Shown: piece after piece, positions 10,521-21,109 of the stretch
How the letters are laid out: each line of letters begins with the position of its first letter
Numbering within the stretch: position 1 is the first letter of the stretch
Assembly (NCBI GenBank): GCA_022606135.1
Contig: JABYQN010000010.1
Coordinates: 248,001-312,000, forward strand
Reading direction: 5' to 3'
DNA length: 64,000 bases
DNA from: Fomes fomentarius
Taxonomy: Eukaryota; Basidiomycota; Agaricomycetes; Polyporales; Polyporaceae
The notes under the pieces: generated by a model
Seen by the model: the letters and a program-made list of their open reading frames with translations, nothing else
Database searches by the model: none
What the model was told of the DNA's origin: nothing
Position numbers and translations under genes: made by a program

Positions 10521-11385
10521 AAGATGTTTCCTGTGTAGAGTAGTTTGAATCCGTAATCAAACTCGAGTGCCGAGTGCAGAAATTGATTTTGATAGCGTTC
10601 TATAGTGCAACATCAGAATGTCGATTGCACTGAGGGCGAGATTGGACACTCGCGATGGCATGCATGATAAGTTGTGCTAGGAGAGCCTGAACCCCCACGT
10701 GTTACTACCGGATGTAGTCGCTGTATAGGGCGTGTCCTCGGATGCGCACAAACTCCATAACATAGCTGGGGAGGCGGTGTCTACGGGTGGGACCACCCAA
10801 GACCTACCAGGGAGGAAACTGTAGTATTGACAAGATGCGAAGGATTTCTCGCGTCTGCACACAGGCTGTCCTGTAAGTGGGACGATAACAGTAGAGATGA
10901 CGATGACCTAGCATCCAAATAATGACCGAACTCACGGACGGATATCAGAGAGGGCGTTCTTGTGTCACTTCACGCAACGTCCGAGAAATTGTAGACTACC
11001 TTCGAATGACGCTCTTGTAGCAGTCCTAGCGCATGGCTATCCGGCCATGTGCGCTGCTAGACGGCTCATATGACCAGATGCGAGAGATGCGGTGCGGATA
11101 TTACGGTGGAATACAATACATGACAGCATGCGCAGACGATGAGGCCGAGTACAATCATGAAGGGTTCTGGTGCAATTAGGAGGTCGTCGATCGACGTATG
11201 GGATTATGGTTCTAGACCCAAAAGTTCACGGTCAGCATACTAGGTGCACGCGTGCGCGGAAGAAAACGCACTTGGCTGTCCTATCCAAGGACAATCTCTA
11301 GTCTCGCGCCTCTCCCTCCACCTCGTCATCGTCCTACGTGTCCTCCTCTCCTCTACACCGTTCCCAGATTCAATCACCACCATAC
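10521..11385. repeat. Gene-free stretch, mostly a segmental duplicate
   Basis: About 10760-11200 matches 19740-20130 in direct orientation. Shared blocks include GACGGCTCATATGACCAGATG, GCGAGAGATGCGGTGCGG-like and GCAGACGATGAGGC sequences. Together with the adjacent small membrane-protein gene it forms a duplicated unit. No ORF with a domain. Confidence 0.65.
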
Positions 11386-11604
11386 TCATGCGGGGATCAT
11401 GAGTTCGCCCCACGTCCGAATCGCGGCAATTCCACCAAGGAAAACGACGACGGAGGTGAGGATGCTGAGGTTGCCCGGCAGGTTCTCTGGTGATAGAATT
11501 TCTTCGCGCACGAAGCGCGAGACGGCGCTCTCGTTAGGGTCGAAGGCGACGCGACGTTGTGGGACGCCGAAGGGAGATTGTCCGGGTGCTGCACGACGGG
11601 CCAT
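11386..11604 (-). CDS. Small single-pass membrane protein, Tom6-like (tentative)
   Basis: 72 residues starting MARRAAPGQSPFGV. A basic/polar N-terminus is followed by AVSRFVREEILSPENLPGN and then one hydrophobic segment of about 20 residues (ILTSVVVFLGGIAAI), ending RTWGELMIPA. The layout (short cytosolic head, C-terminal membrane anchor, S-P-E-N before the helix) reminds me of fungal Tom6-type subunits of the mitochondrial outer-membrane import channel, but I cannot confirm it without a search. This is the only copy of four (7430, 11386, 19332, 20480) with an intact frame, which argues that it is a real gene. Confidence 0.55.
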   Translation of the reverse strand: MARRAAPGQSPFGVPQRRVAFDPNESAVSRFVREEILSPENLPGNLSILTSVVVFLGGIAAIRTWGELMIPA

Positions 11605-12409
11605 AGCGAAAGTTTGTGGTTATAGGGAGAGATCGAGGAGAGGACGGGTGTAAGTGGCGAAGGCGCAAGGGGAGTTGCGCTGGCGAGCGTGACCTGGGAG
11701 AGGAGGGCGGTTCCCGGGGTCCATGGACGACTGAATCGAGATCTAATTTTCGCCCAGGACTTCAGCGCTTCAGCGCGCAGCGTGACGAACGTCGAACTTC
11801 AGGAATCAGCCAGCCCTCCTTCCTCTCATCCACCACTCGTCGGACTCCCTTCTGCTCCGTGGAACGGTCTATGTCGCTTCTGAGCACCTCGCGTGTCGCG
11901 TATCGGGCGGTCAGCTTGCCACCGGAGTTGGTCATCGCATGCTTGCATAGCTCTGCGCCGAGTCTATTTCAGACAACATCACAAGCTCAAGCCAAACACA
12001 CAGATGGTGAGTTTCTTTTGTGTCTCTGGTACAAAGAGAACAAGAGGACCTGTGTCAGCCCTCCAGAGCGGCGAGGGAGATGGTGGAACATGCCTCCATG
12101 TCATGGATCCAATATGACTCAGAAGGGCGCGGAATATGCAGCGATCCCGCCTGCTGGGCTTGTTGGTTAGGTCGTCTGTATGATCGTTGGTACAGACATC
12201 TCACTCGGTCGGGCCATGCAATCGGACGTCACACTCTGGTCTCTGGCCTCTGATAGTCAGCCTAAATACCCACTCTACTGCGTAGACGGACGAGGGTGTG
12301 TGTGGGCACCATGTAGAGTTCTAACATCCTGCGATTTTCAGACGAATAAGGAGTAAGCAAACTGCTCCCCGTCCAAACTCTCTACATCCCTCGACTTTGC
12401 AGACAGAGG
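11605..12409. other. 5' flank of the small membrane-protein gene
   Basis: The first 160 bases are repeated near 20480-20760 (shared GCCTCAGCGCT/GAGATCTAATTTTCG-like blocks), so it is the promoter side of the duplicated unit. From about 11,900 on, short ORFs without domains. Nothing else supported. Confidence 0.4.
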
Positions 12410-12783
12410 GAGTGGCACGGGTCCACCCGTCGCACTCAGAGGTACCCGTGCCCGCTAGTCACCCGTACCCGCGGCGACGGGTACGGGTGACTGGCGGGTG
12501 CGGGTGCGGGTGGTGGCTATGTTATAACTATTGGCACATTTTCTTTTACGAACCATCGTAAGTACGTATTCTTGTGACCGACGCGTCCCCCGAGGACTAC
12601 AGATCGTCAATGACAGGACTACTTCTAGCAGATGTCACACATATTGAGTGTACAGTGATTGTCTTATTAGGGGAGCGGATACGAGTACGGGTACGGGTTT
12701 TTGGCGGGTCTCCCGTTGCCTCACCCGTACCCGTGCGGGGGTGATCCGCCACCCGCCATGGGAGGACCCGACCCGTGCCACTC
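12410..12783. mobile_element. Non-autonomous DNA element with GAGTGGCACGGGTC ends
   Basis: 374 bp bounded by GAGTGGCACGGGTC on the left and its near-perfect complement GACCCGTGCCACTC on the right. Both sub-terminal zones are packed with GGGTACGGGT / ACCCGTACCC words, which can fold into hairpins (for example 12466-12490), while the centre is AT-richer. No ORF. No clear target-site duplication, so the superfamily is open; hAT-like MITEs in fungi have similar GC-rich ends. Confidence 0.7.
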
Positions 12784-13063
12784 TCATATTTGCGTCGTGG
12801 GGCACGAGAACAGCTCCTGCACGTTGAGCTACAATCTCTAGTCGGTGTAGCACCGTGGACGAAATGCTCAGTTCGGCGAGAACATGTTCTGAGGAGACAG
12901 AAAACGCGAGATCGTGCGTGGTGACAAAGAGAAGTCGCTTTGTCACGACAACCCAATTTGCCTGTGACAGCGCATGCTACTTCGGCGTAGACCCAGCAAG
13001 GCATAACTGGATTGTGCAGGGTTGAATGTCGCGCCTGGAGCTCACGCTGCGCAGTCACAAGCC

Positions 13064-15288
13064 ATGGTCACTCTGAGAAAGCAGACAAGTGGAATACTGG
13101 CTCTTTGCTGTCGGCCAATTTCTCCTTGTGTTCCGAATCTTCCATTTCACGACATCATGCTCACACTTCCGTAGGCCGCTCTCCCTCCAGTACGCGTCTT
13201 GTGAAGAGTCTAAAACCATCATCGAACGCAAAGCTTGAAGTCGCCCCCGCGTTTGCTCGAGACGAAGCGCCCCACGTCGGCCGTCCCGCGATCAGCGAAA
13301 GAGCACCGATCAAACGCCTCGGCACGAGGGAACAAGACCTGCAACGCCATGGCAAGCTTCCCCGGTCGTTGAGTACCGCGCGTTACAGCCGCGACGATAG
13401 GCCTCGTCCGAGCCGTGAAGATAGGCCTCGTCCTAGCCGTGAAGATAGGCCCCGTTTTAGCCGTGAAGATAGACCTCATCCTAGCCGCGAAGACAGGCCT
13501 CGTCGCGAAGAAACACCTCGCACCACACGCGACACAGCTTTTCCAAGTAAAATCAAGGTCGTCGACTCAGCGAGTAATGCCACGACTGCCACTTCAGCTA
13601 GCAGACCTAAGGTCGTCAACCCGCTCAGCGACGAGTTCGACATATCGAAGCGTGCTGCTTCTACGAAGGAGCTCCCGACAGAGTTCACGTCGCCGCCCCT
13701 CATGGACGGACTCCTCAAGTCGTTACACGATGTACTCGGTCCGGACACTCGCCCCACGCCTATCCAGGCGCTCTCGTTGAAACACCTCGTCAGCGCAGAC
13801 TCGAGCACGTCGAAGGGTGTACAATACCACGAATACCTTCTCGCCTCCGAGACGGGATCCGGGAAATCGATGGCATACCTCCTCCCGATGATCCAGGACC
13901 TCAAGCAGTCCGAACTGAACGGCACACAGCGCCGCGGTGACCCATCCGCGCCTCGTCGGGCCATCAATCCCCGCGCGCTGGTCCTCGCTCCGACGCACGA
14001 GCTCTCACGACAACTGTCTGGGTTCGCGAAGGAGCTCATCCACAAGGTGAAGCTGCGCGTGCTGTGCGGGTCTCGCGCGAATACGCCGTCGCGGAAGAAC
14101 TACAGCGCGGCGAAGATGGCGGAGCCGCCTGTAGAGGGCGAGCACAGTGAGCTTGAACCTTCGGAGGAGCTCCTGGTGCGGCCTGCTGAAGGCTCAGCGC
14201 ACCCCGTGGATATTGTCGTTGGGACGCCGTCGAAGGTGCTCGAGCTTATCCACGGACGAGGGTGGGACCATGATCCTGAGGAGTCGCAGGGCGCGAAGAG
14301 AAAGGTCAGGGTTGGCGAGCCGCAGATGGGCTTGGCGGATATCGAGTGGGTCGTCGTTGACGAGGCCGACGTCCTCCTTGGTGAGTTCTGTCGCAGATCA
14401 CACTGCACTTTGTATCTCTGACACGCTCCCTCAGACCCTGACTTCCAAGAGGCAACGCGCTCAATTCTCTCCGCGATCTCAGCCGCACGCGGTCGTCCAG
14501 TGCCATACGACCCAGTGCTGAACCTCGCCGAAGAGGTCGCACCGGCACCGCTCAACTATCCCTTCAACTTCATTCTCACCTCGGCGACGATCCCCTCCTC
14601 CCTCGCCGCCTACATCGACCGCTTCCACCCGTCACTGATGCGCCTAGCCTCGCCCAAATTGCACCACCTGCCGTCGACGCTCAAGACGGAATACTTCAAC
14701 TGGACGGGCGGGAACCGCGACGCGGACATCGAGCACCGCCTACGGAAGGTGTGGTACGACGACCTGCAGAAGGGTGGGCCGAAGTCGAAAGTGCTCGTGT
14801 TCTGCAACAGGAGCACGCGCGTCGAGCAGCTCGGCGCGTCCCTCCGCGAGAAGGGCATCGCGAACGTCGCGCTGACGAGCGCGGGCGAGGCGCGGAAGCA
14901 CGGCTCGAACCATCACCTGGACGGGTTCCTCCGCGTGCGTGATTCCGAGTCGGAGATTCAGGGTGAAGTCAAGGAGGATGCTGGTGCGGAGAGGGACGAA
15001 GACGGGAAGACGGGTGCGAGCCGGAGGGCGACGATGGAGGACTTGAAGGACGTCCCGCACGTGGTGATCACGACGTCGCTGCTCTCGCGCGGACTCGACT
15101 TTGCGCCGGACGTGAAGCACGTGTTCATCGTCGACGAGCCGAGGAACATGGTGGACTTCCTCCACCGCGCGGGGCGCTCTGGACGGGCGGGCGAGGCGGG
15201 GAAGGTGGTCGTGTTCGGGAAATCGAAGGGGAGGGGCTCGGACAAGGCGAAGGTGGTGAGGAAGAAGGTAGGCGCGCTCGCTGCGTGA
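13064..15288 (+). CDS. MRH4: DEAD-box RNA helicase, mitochondrial (MRH4-type)
   Basis: ATP-dependent RNA helicase; the yeast relative Mrh4 acts in the mitochondrion in assembly of the large ribosomal subunit (family knowledge). Exons: 13064-13127, 13175-14380 and 14435-15288, giving 707 residues. The first exon (MVTLRKQTSGILALCC) plus the start of exon 2 is basic and Ser/Arg-rich without acids, fitting a mitochondrial presequence. The Q motif is near residue 213 (TPIQALSL), Walker A ETGSGKS near 248, motif Ia LAPTHELSRQ near 291, DEAD near 418, SAT near 472 and motif VI HRAGRSGRAG near 667. Residues about 120-160 are an Arg/Asp/Pro octapeptide-like repeat. The gene lies in the middle of the inverted duplication, and its 3' end is shared with the left arm. 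Assignment to MRH4 rests on the overall motif spelling and targeting sequence. Confidence 0.85.
13391..13500 (+). repeat. 24-bp in-frame tandem repeat in the helicase N-terminus
   Basis: About four and a half units of a 24-bp repeat, coding DRPRPSRE octapeptides with small changes (DRPRFSRE, DRPHPSRE). It gives a highly charged, disordered linker between the presequence and the helicase core. Confidence 0.85.
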
Positions 15289-16169
15289 GCGTTGAGCGTT
15301 GAGCGTGTTGGGCTTCTTCCGGGCTATCGTCGAGGAGGTCGCGTTAGTGCGTATGTGATCTACAGTAATGTTGGCTAATGCTCGTCGTGTCTAGACTATG
15401 TCACTGCTCTCGTACAAAACTGCTGGCTGCGGACGTCTGAACCAGCAAGGAATCATCTTCATGCCGAATTTCCTCGTTCAACGGAGTCTGAGCCGTCTCT
15501 GTCATGTGTCTGACTTACCTGTCGTCCACGCCGCATTCTAGCATCAGCTCTTGTCTCCGTGCAGAGAGCCTGACAATGTCAATTCAAGGGCTAAGGGTAT
15601 ACTGACACACTGATGGATGGACTGACATGACGAAGGGAAGCTACGCATGCCGCACCGGTGCATATCAACCATGTTCCGTGCAGATTGACCAAAACTGGTG
15701 CGGACGGTGTGCACGTACCAGGAAATCTCGAGACATACGCCGCAACAAAGACCTTCAGTAAAGACTGAAGGTTATGCGTACGTCTTCTGTGGTTTCATCT
15801 TTTGGCTCGATCTGACTCCTCTGCTCAGCCTCCCTGTCTCTTAGGACAGTTCACACGCTTCCGAGGCAAATGTGCTACTGAACGCAGACACACGTTCCTA
15901 GGCCCCACACGAACACCGTATCCGAACGGAAGTGTATAGCCATGCGCGAGGAGACAAGCATCCATGAGGCACTGAGTGCTCGTTTGTAGCGCTGTAGTAT
16001 AAGTAGCACGTCTTTCCCCACGATCTTCCAGCCCTACTGCGCCCATCTACGCCTCCCTGCTCTCAGCTGCCTCGTATCGAATTCGTTCGACATAACCCCC
16101 ACACTTCCTCTTCATCCCACCCACTGCTATCTACAACGATTTCAAGGCTGTCAGCGACTGCTAACATTC
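15289..16169. other. Flank between the helicase and F-box copy 3
   Basis: No gene supported. It is the partner of 9149-9917 and serves as the helicase 3' side and F-box 5' side. The open frame 15825-16046 (minus) is the duplicate of the chance frame in the left arm. Confidence 0.5.
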
Positions 16170-17990
16170 ATGGGTCCGTGAGTACACATATTGTCAAGGA
16201 CTGTCACAGCCATTCGGGACCAGTACTGCAGAAAGCTACTTGCAGTGTGTAGGACTACCTTCGCTGGAGTGTGGTCGCGAATCCGCATCAGTGTACGTGT
16301 GAAGACCAAGGCCACGTACGGCCGTCCAATCATTCGACCGATGCGGAGCCCGGCGACACTCTATCTTCCTCCGGAAATGATAGACGAGATCCTCTCGTAC
16401 CTGGTTGAAGACTGTAGAACGCTGTGCCAGTGCGCCTTGGTCTGTCGCCTATGGCTTCCATTCAGTACCCGCCATTTGCATAAAGCCATGAACGTTATCT
16501 TGGATAGTAGGCGGTACACTCGATTTATCAACGAAGTTTTGCACGCGGATACACCGCCACCATGGATTCCATCCATTCGTACCATTGTCCTCTATGGTGA
16601 AGTAGACTCTTGGTGTCAGGGGAATAATCCCAGAGACACAACACATAACTTCATGCATGACCTTGCGGGCAATGCACCTAAACTGCAAACACTGGTGCTC
16701 CGGGACGTCAATTGGACCCCTCATCCTAGTGCATACCTCGTTGCCTCCTCCTTCTCCTCTCTGCTCACCTTGTCCATGTGGAGCTGCCGCTTCCCTTCAT
16801 TTACCGCAGTTCGCCGACTCATCACTGTGCTGCCTCGTCTTAAGACACTGACAATCATGGATGTGGATTGGCCGGAACCATCCCATCATAGCTTGTCGAT
16901 CACCGCAAGCAATCTTCCACGGCCAGCAATTGAACACCTTACTGTAGCCACGTCTTCGCGGGTGTCATACGAACCACTTTGCCGTTGGCTCTGTGCAACA
17001 CCTTCACGAACTTCCCTGCGTTCTCTCGACTTCATCAGTACTTGCGGAAATTCCTTAATAGTCCTTAATAGTCCTTATTTGGCCTTTTAAGACGCCTAAG
17101 GACGTGTAAGGCTGTAAGGCCGTGGGCGCCTCTGCACTGCCACGGTGGCTGCTATGACCTCCTCCTCAGCTCACTCGCGCTCGGGGCATAGCACATTCAG
17201 TTCTGGTTTTATCTATGTGAAAATATGTCGCATTCTTCGTTTACAAGCAATAAACCATTATACCAATTTTGAGACACTTTGAAGAAGAACTGTCGTAGAT
17301 ATTTACTGATGTATCCGCCACCCAGACTTGTCATAAGACCCATTAAGACCGTAAGTTCATTAAGGGATTTCCCGAAGTACTGATGTTCTATTCCCCTGTG
17401 GTTTACGACGAAGACCCCTCTTGCCTTCATCTCCTATTCACCATTGCTCCTCGGCTTGCACGCGTGGGACTTTACCTAAAACGCGAAGGTGTCGGACTCG
17501 GACACACTGAACCTACTACATGACTGACCGTTGCGCTCACTCCACTCACTCTAGATCCGTTATCGCATCTACTTCAGACCTACCCCATGTCACGATTCAC
17601 CGCTCTCAAGCAATTCAACATCGTTGTCAATGTCCCTCACTGGACCACACTTGGCCATCTGGTACAAACGCTTCCGTGCCAGTTGAGCCACCTTGTCATT
17701 ACAACGAACCTTTGGCAGAGCGATTTCGCGACACGGTCTCGAGGCGTTTGACGAGATTATGGACACATGTCAATTCAAGCTTCAGGGTATTGACTATGTG
17801 TTATACGAGTCGTCGAACATGCTAGAACCGGAAGATCTCCATCGGGGGTCAGGCTCAGGAAGAGCTTCAAATTCGATCCCGTCTTCCGCGCTTATGTGCC
17901 CGTGATAAAATTCAAATCCGGGTCATTTGGGGAGTGAGTTGTATTTGCGCTCAGAACACTTCGGTCTCACTCACTGTCATCGCAAACATG
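16170..17990 (+). pseudogene. F-box/LRR-like protein, copy 3 (broken)
   Basis: Same gene as copy 2 in reverse orientation. The start ATGGGTCC (16170-16177), first intron and F-box (LPPEMIDEILSYLV) are intact. At codon F of ...SLRSLDF the frame runs into an inserted element (17033-17385) and stops at 17088-17090. Homology resumes at 17388 with codons matching copy 2. After the conserved second intron (about 17485-17553) an extra base near 17730 shifts the frame, giving a stop, and a second shift occurs near 17850. With an insertion and two frameshifts it cannot make a full protein; a truncated F-box protein of roughly 290 residues could still be made. Confidence 0.85.
17033..17385. mobile_element. 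353-bp MITE inserted in F-box copy 3
   Basis: Bounded by inverted repeats of about 27 bp: CATCAGTACTTGCGGAAAT at the left, and at the right the complement of CATCAGTACTTCGGGAAAT. Comparison with copies 1 and 2 fixes the edges exactly, because the coding sequence is collinear when these 353 bp plus TT are removed. The flanks read ...GAC TT[C / TT]C TAT, giving a likely 2-bp TT (or 3-bp TTC) target duplication. No ORF. The superfamily is not clear from the ends. Confidence 0.85.
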
Positions 17991-18043
17991 TCTCCTCACA
18001 CAGTAACCCGGGCTTCCTGGAACGATATACGCTCTACAGATTA

Positions 18044-19331
18044 TCGGAACCACCCCCAATAGCCGATCTCATCAGTCGTAGGCGGCCTAGAAAGGCTAGG
18101 ACGAGATAAGGAGGCAGGGAAGGGATGGAGTGAAACTGCAGCGGTTGGATGACGGACGCCGCTACACACGTACATATGTATGCTCGACTCGCGTTCTCTC
18201 GCGCCCATCTCGGACCACGATGCACTATAGCCTCTCCGAACTGTCTCAGGCGATCTCGAGAAGCTAGTGCTGTACAACAGACGAGATAAGCAGGGAGGAA
18301 AGGGAGGGACTAGTACCCGTAACGATCGCAGGAAGCCAGCCACCACTCCCTGCCCCTTCGCTCCGTACTACTACCCTACAACCTGTCTCTGAAGGCCGAC
18401 GTGAGGTTGCGAGGGCGCGCGAGCTCGGGCGTATCGATCTCGCTGAGGTGTACTGGACGGGGGCACGTTGAGGTTTATAAGCACGTCGTGGCCCTTTACG
18501 CTGCGTGGACTTGTCGGTGTCGTAGATGATGTGTTGAAGCAACTCTTAGTCATCCTCAAGGCATAGAGGAAGTGGGTCAGCAATTGAAGAGACCGCGTGA
18601 TGCTTCAGGGACTCACCGGACTTGTGCCGCCGTCGTTTCGTCTCTTCTACTTGCGTGGCTGACGCGGAGCTGATGAACACGATTAACATCGCATCATCCG
18701 AAGACGAGGGCAGAGGTTTGATCCTGACCACCTACAGCCAGGAACAAGGGTCTACGTTCAACAATTGTTCTGCATGCTGTGTATGGTCATCGAGTATCAC
18801 ACTCCGAGTCCTCCCAGACCATGCTCTCGTTCGCCTCACCCTCGCCCTAGTCCTGGGCTGCATATACCACGTGCATCTCTGCCACACGCTCGAAACCCCT
18901 GCGTGATTAGGGTTTGAGGTGAGAGCTGGGGGCGGTTCATTTGGTGATGCGTATGGCGCGAATGTCGAGGCGGGGCCGTGGTAGGTCTCGTTGGGGTCTT
19001 AGAACGTCAGGCTTTAGGTCACGGACAATAGAAGCTGGGATGTACGGTCACTATACGTGTATGAGATGCAAAGGATGTGGATTGATACGTACCGGTTGAT
19101 ACTGTGCTACAACAGCTACGCGGCCCGAGTCTGCAGCCTTCCTGGGGGCTCTTCTGTGGACGCGATGAGCACTGCAGGGCCAGGCTGGCGGATAATATAG
19201 CAGTCTTCACGCTATTCACGCCTGTCTTTTCCCATGTTCACGGTCAGCATTCTCGGTACATCGGTGCGCGGCAGAGTACGCACTTCGCTGTCTTATCCGA
19301 GGACAATCCGCCTCGCCTCTCCACCGCTCCT
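18044..19331. other. Gene-poor stretch with duplicated scraps
   Basis: Contains the minus-strand frame 18546-18731, listed separately. Around 18395-18450 a block (GAGCTCGGGCGTRTCGATC) is repeated near 20225-20260. From 19225 the sequence matches the region upstream of 11386 in reading order. Otherwise nothing recognisable. Confidence 0.4.
18546..18731 (-). other. Short ORF, duplicated at 20.4 kb
   Basis: Reads ...SSDDAMLIVFISSASATQVE, then KSGESLKHHAVSSIAD. The frame at 20100-20459 (minus) has FIVSVSGAQVEGTKR and KSGESLKFHTVSSIAD. The match is better in protein than would be expected of random sequence, so both may derive from an exon of one unrecognised gene. No domain assigned. Confidence 0.3.
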
Positions 19332-19595
19332 CTATTCGATCCCTACCCAACTCATGTGGAGATCATGAGCTCGCCCCCCACGTCCGAACGCGACCATCCC
19401 ACCGAAGAAAACGACGACGGAGGTGAGGATGCCGAGGATGCCCAGCAGGTTCTCCGGTGATAGAACCCCCTCGCGCACGAAGCGCGAGACGGCGCTCGTG
19501 TTGGGGTCGAAGGCGAGGCGAGGATGTGGGACGGCGAAGGGTGTGCGCTCCGGGCCATAGCGAGCTTCAGTGTGGTTACTGTCGCCTGACTGCAA
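19332..19595 (-). pseudogene. Second decayed copy of the small membrane-protein gene
   Basis: Keeps AFDPNTSAVSRFVREGVLSP and the hydrophobic segment ILTSVVVFFGG of the intact copy at 11386-11604. However, the ATG at about 19561 (minus strand) is out of frame with it, because about 13 bases are missing after the first six codons, and the C-terminal RTWGELM is changed to unrelated residues. Confidence 0.65.
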
Positions 19596-19734
19596 GAGGT
19601 ACTAGTTCGAGTCGAGAGACCATCCTGCGTCCCGACGGAGATGATGGTCATTGCACCAGCCTCGTGCTGGGAGAATGCGCTTCTTGCGGCTTGCGCGTCC
19701 AACCTAACTTGACAGCATAGCTCTCACATGCTCT

Positions 19735-20150
19735 GTAGCATAGCCTGGGAGGCAGTGTCTGCGGGTGGGACCACCAAAGACATACTAGTGAGGAAGCTGT
19801 CCTAGTATTAACAAGAAGACGCGAAGGACTTCTCGCGTTCGCACAAAGGCACCCCTGTAAGCGGGACGATAGCAGTAGAGACTCGGAGGACGGATGACCA
19901 GGCGTCTATTGACGGAACTCACGGACAGACAGCGTGGGGGAAGATTGTGGACTGACTTCTAATGCGCTCGTATGCCAGTTTTAGACGGCTCATATGACCA
20001 GATGCGAGAGATGCGGTGCGGATATTACGGTGCCATATAATACATGACAGCGTGCGCAGACGATGAGGCGGAGTACAGTCATGAAGGGTTCCGGTGCAAT
20101 TACAAGGTTGTCTGTCGATCGACGTAGGTCACGGTGAAGGTTCGTTGCTG
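19735..20150 (+). repeat. Direct duplicate of 10760-11200
   Basis: Shares long blocks with the region upstream of the intact small membrane-protein gene, e.g. GCTCATATGACCAGATGCGA and GATGCGGTGCGGATATTACG, with scattered small deletions. Non-coding. Confidence 0.7.
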
Positions 20151-20459
20151 GGCCCAAGTGATGGAGGGCTTGTGTGCTCCACCCCCGTTTTTGGAGAGCA
20201 ACATCATCTCGCGAGGGTGCGCGGACGGAGCTCGGGCGTGTCGATCTTGCTGAGGTGTACGGTAAGGCTGGACGGTGGTGCATACTTCTCCTTGTTCCTT
20301 GCGCCCTTCCGCAGGTCCGGGTCCTAGAGGATGTAGGTCAGCAATCGAAGAGACTGTGTGAAACTTCAGAGATTCACCGGACTTGTGCCATAGTCGTTTG
20401 GTCCCTTCTACTTGCGCTCCTGACACGGAGACGATGAAGATAGGTAGTATGGCGGCCAT
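20100..20459 (-). other. Unrecognised ORF paired with 18546-18731
   Basis: Starts MAAILPIFIVSVSGAQVEGT. The first 45 codons match the frame at 18546-18731; the remainder is antisense to duplicated non-coding sequence and is probably not coding. A GT-AG intron after SSIAD is conceivable in both copies. Confidence 0.25.
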
Positions 20460-20479
20460 CGCCTCATCCTAAGAAGAAC

Positions 20480-20760
20480 GGAGGGCGCTCTCGTTCGAGT
20501 TGGAGTCGAAGGCGACGCGACGTCGTGGGACGACTTAGAATGATCTGCACGACGGGCCATAGCAAAATTGAAGCAGGTCAATGAGATAGAACGAGGAGAG
20601 CACGGGTGTAAGGTAAAGTGGTAGGATTGCGCTGGTGGGCGAGATCTCGAGTAGATCTCGATCTACTTTCGTGCGCACCTCAGGCGCTAAACTTCGTACT
20701 TCGTACCCCTTCCTCCTCTCAGCCACCACTTGTTGAACTTCACTGGCAGTGCTCCCTTCC
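20480..20760 (-). repeat. Fourth, 5'-only copy of the small membrane-protein unit
   Basis: Matches the first codons and upstream region of 11386-11604. Shared blocks include GGTCGAAGGCGACGCGACG and TGCACGACGGGCCATAGC. Only the start region remains. Confidence 0.6.
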
Positions 20761-21109
20761 TGCCTACTTCTGGTCTGTGTGAGGGCCCACAATATTTCTA
20801 GCCAAAATGGTTTCTGAGATATCATTCAGTGAGTTCTATGCAGATATTGATTCTTTCTCCTTCCGAGCTTGACGGGCGGTTTCACCCTTGGCCCAGCACA
20901 ACGCCGTCTCAAGCTTTACTGCGCCATCTAAGGTTGTCTGCAGGGACAAGGGTCATCACGATTCTCCTGACTCCTGACTCATTAAGTGCTCAGACCAGCA
21001 CCCGCGGTTCCTGCTTGCCGTCGCTTCAACGCTCGAAAGTCTAGAGTCCCACCATTGGGAAAAGGTATATCAATGATCAACAAGTTATACGGACTCGAAT
21101 TCTGACTGC

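Larger units (their letters stand above)
15124..18043 (+). repeat. Right arm of the inverted duplication
   Basis: Reverse match to 7648-10187. It includes the last exon part of the helicase, the shared non-coding flank (15289-16169) and F-box copy 3. It is longer than the left arm mainly because of the 353-bp insertion at 17033-17385. Confidence 0.85.

Noticed and set aside
14147..15245. Several 80-150 codon ORFs on other frames of the helicase gene
   Set aside because: Shadows of a GC-rich coding region; the DEAD-box frame explains the conservation.
17033..17385. Reading the extra 353 bp in F-box copy 3 as an intron
   Set aside because: It has inverted terminal repeats, lacks correct splice borders at the point of homology, and is absent from both sister genes.
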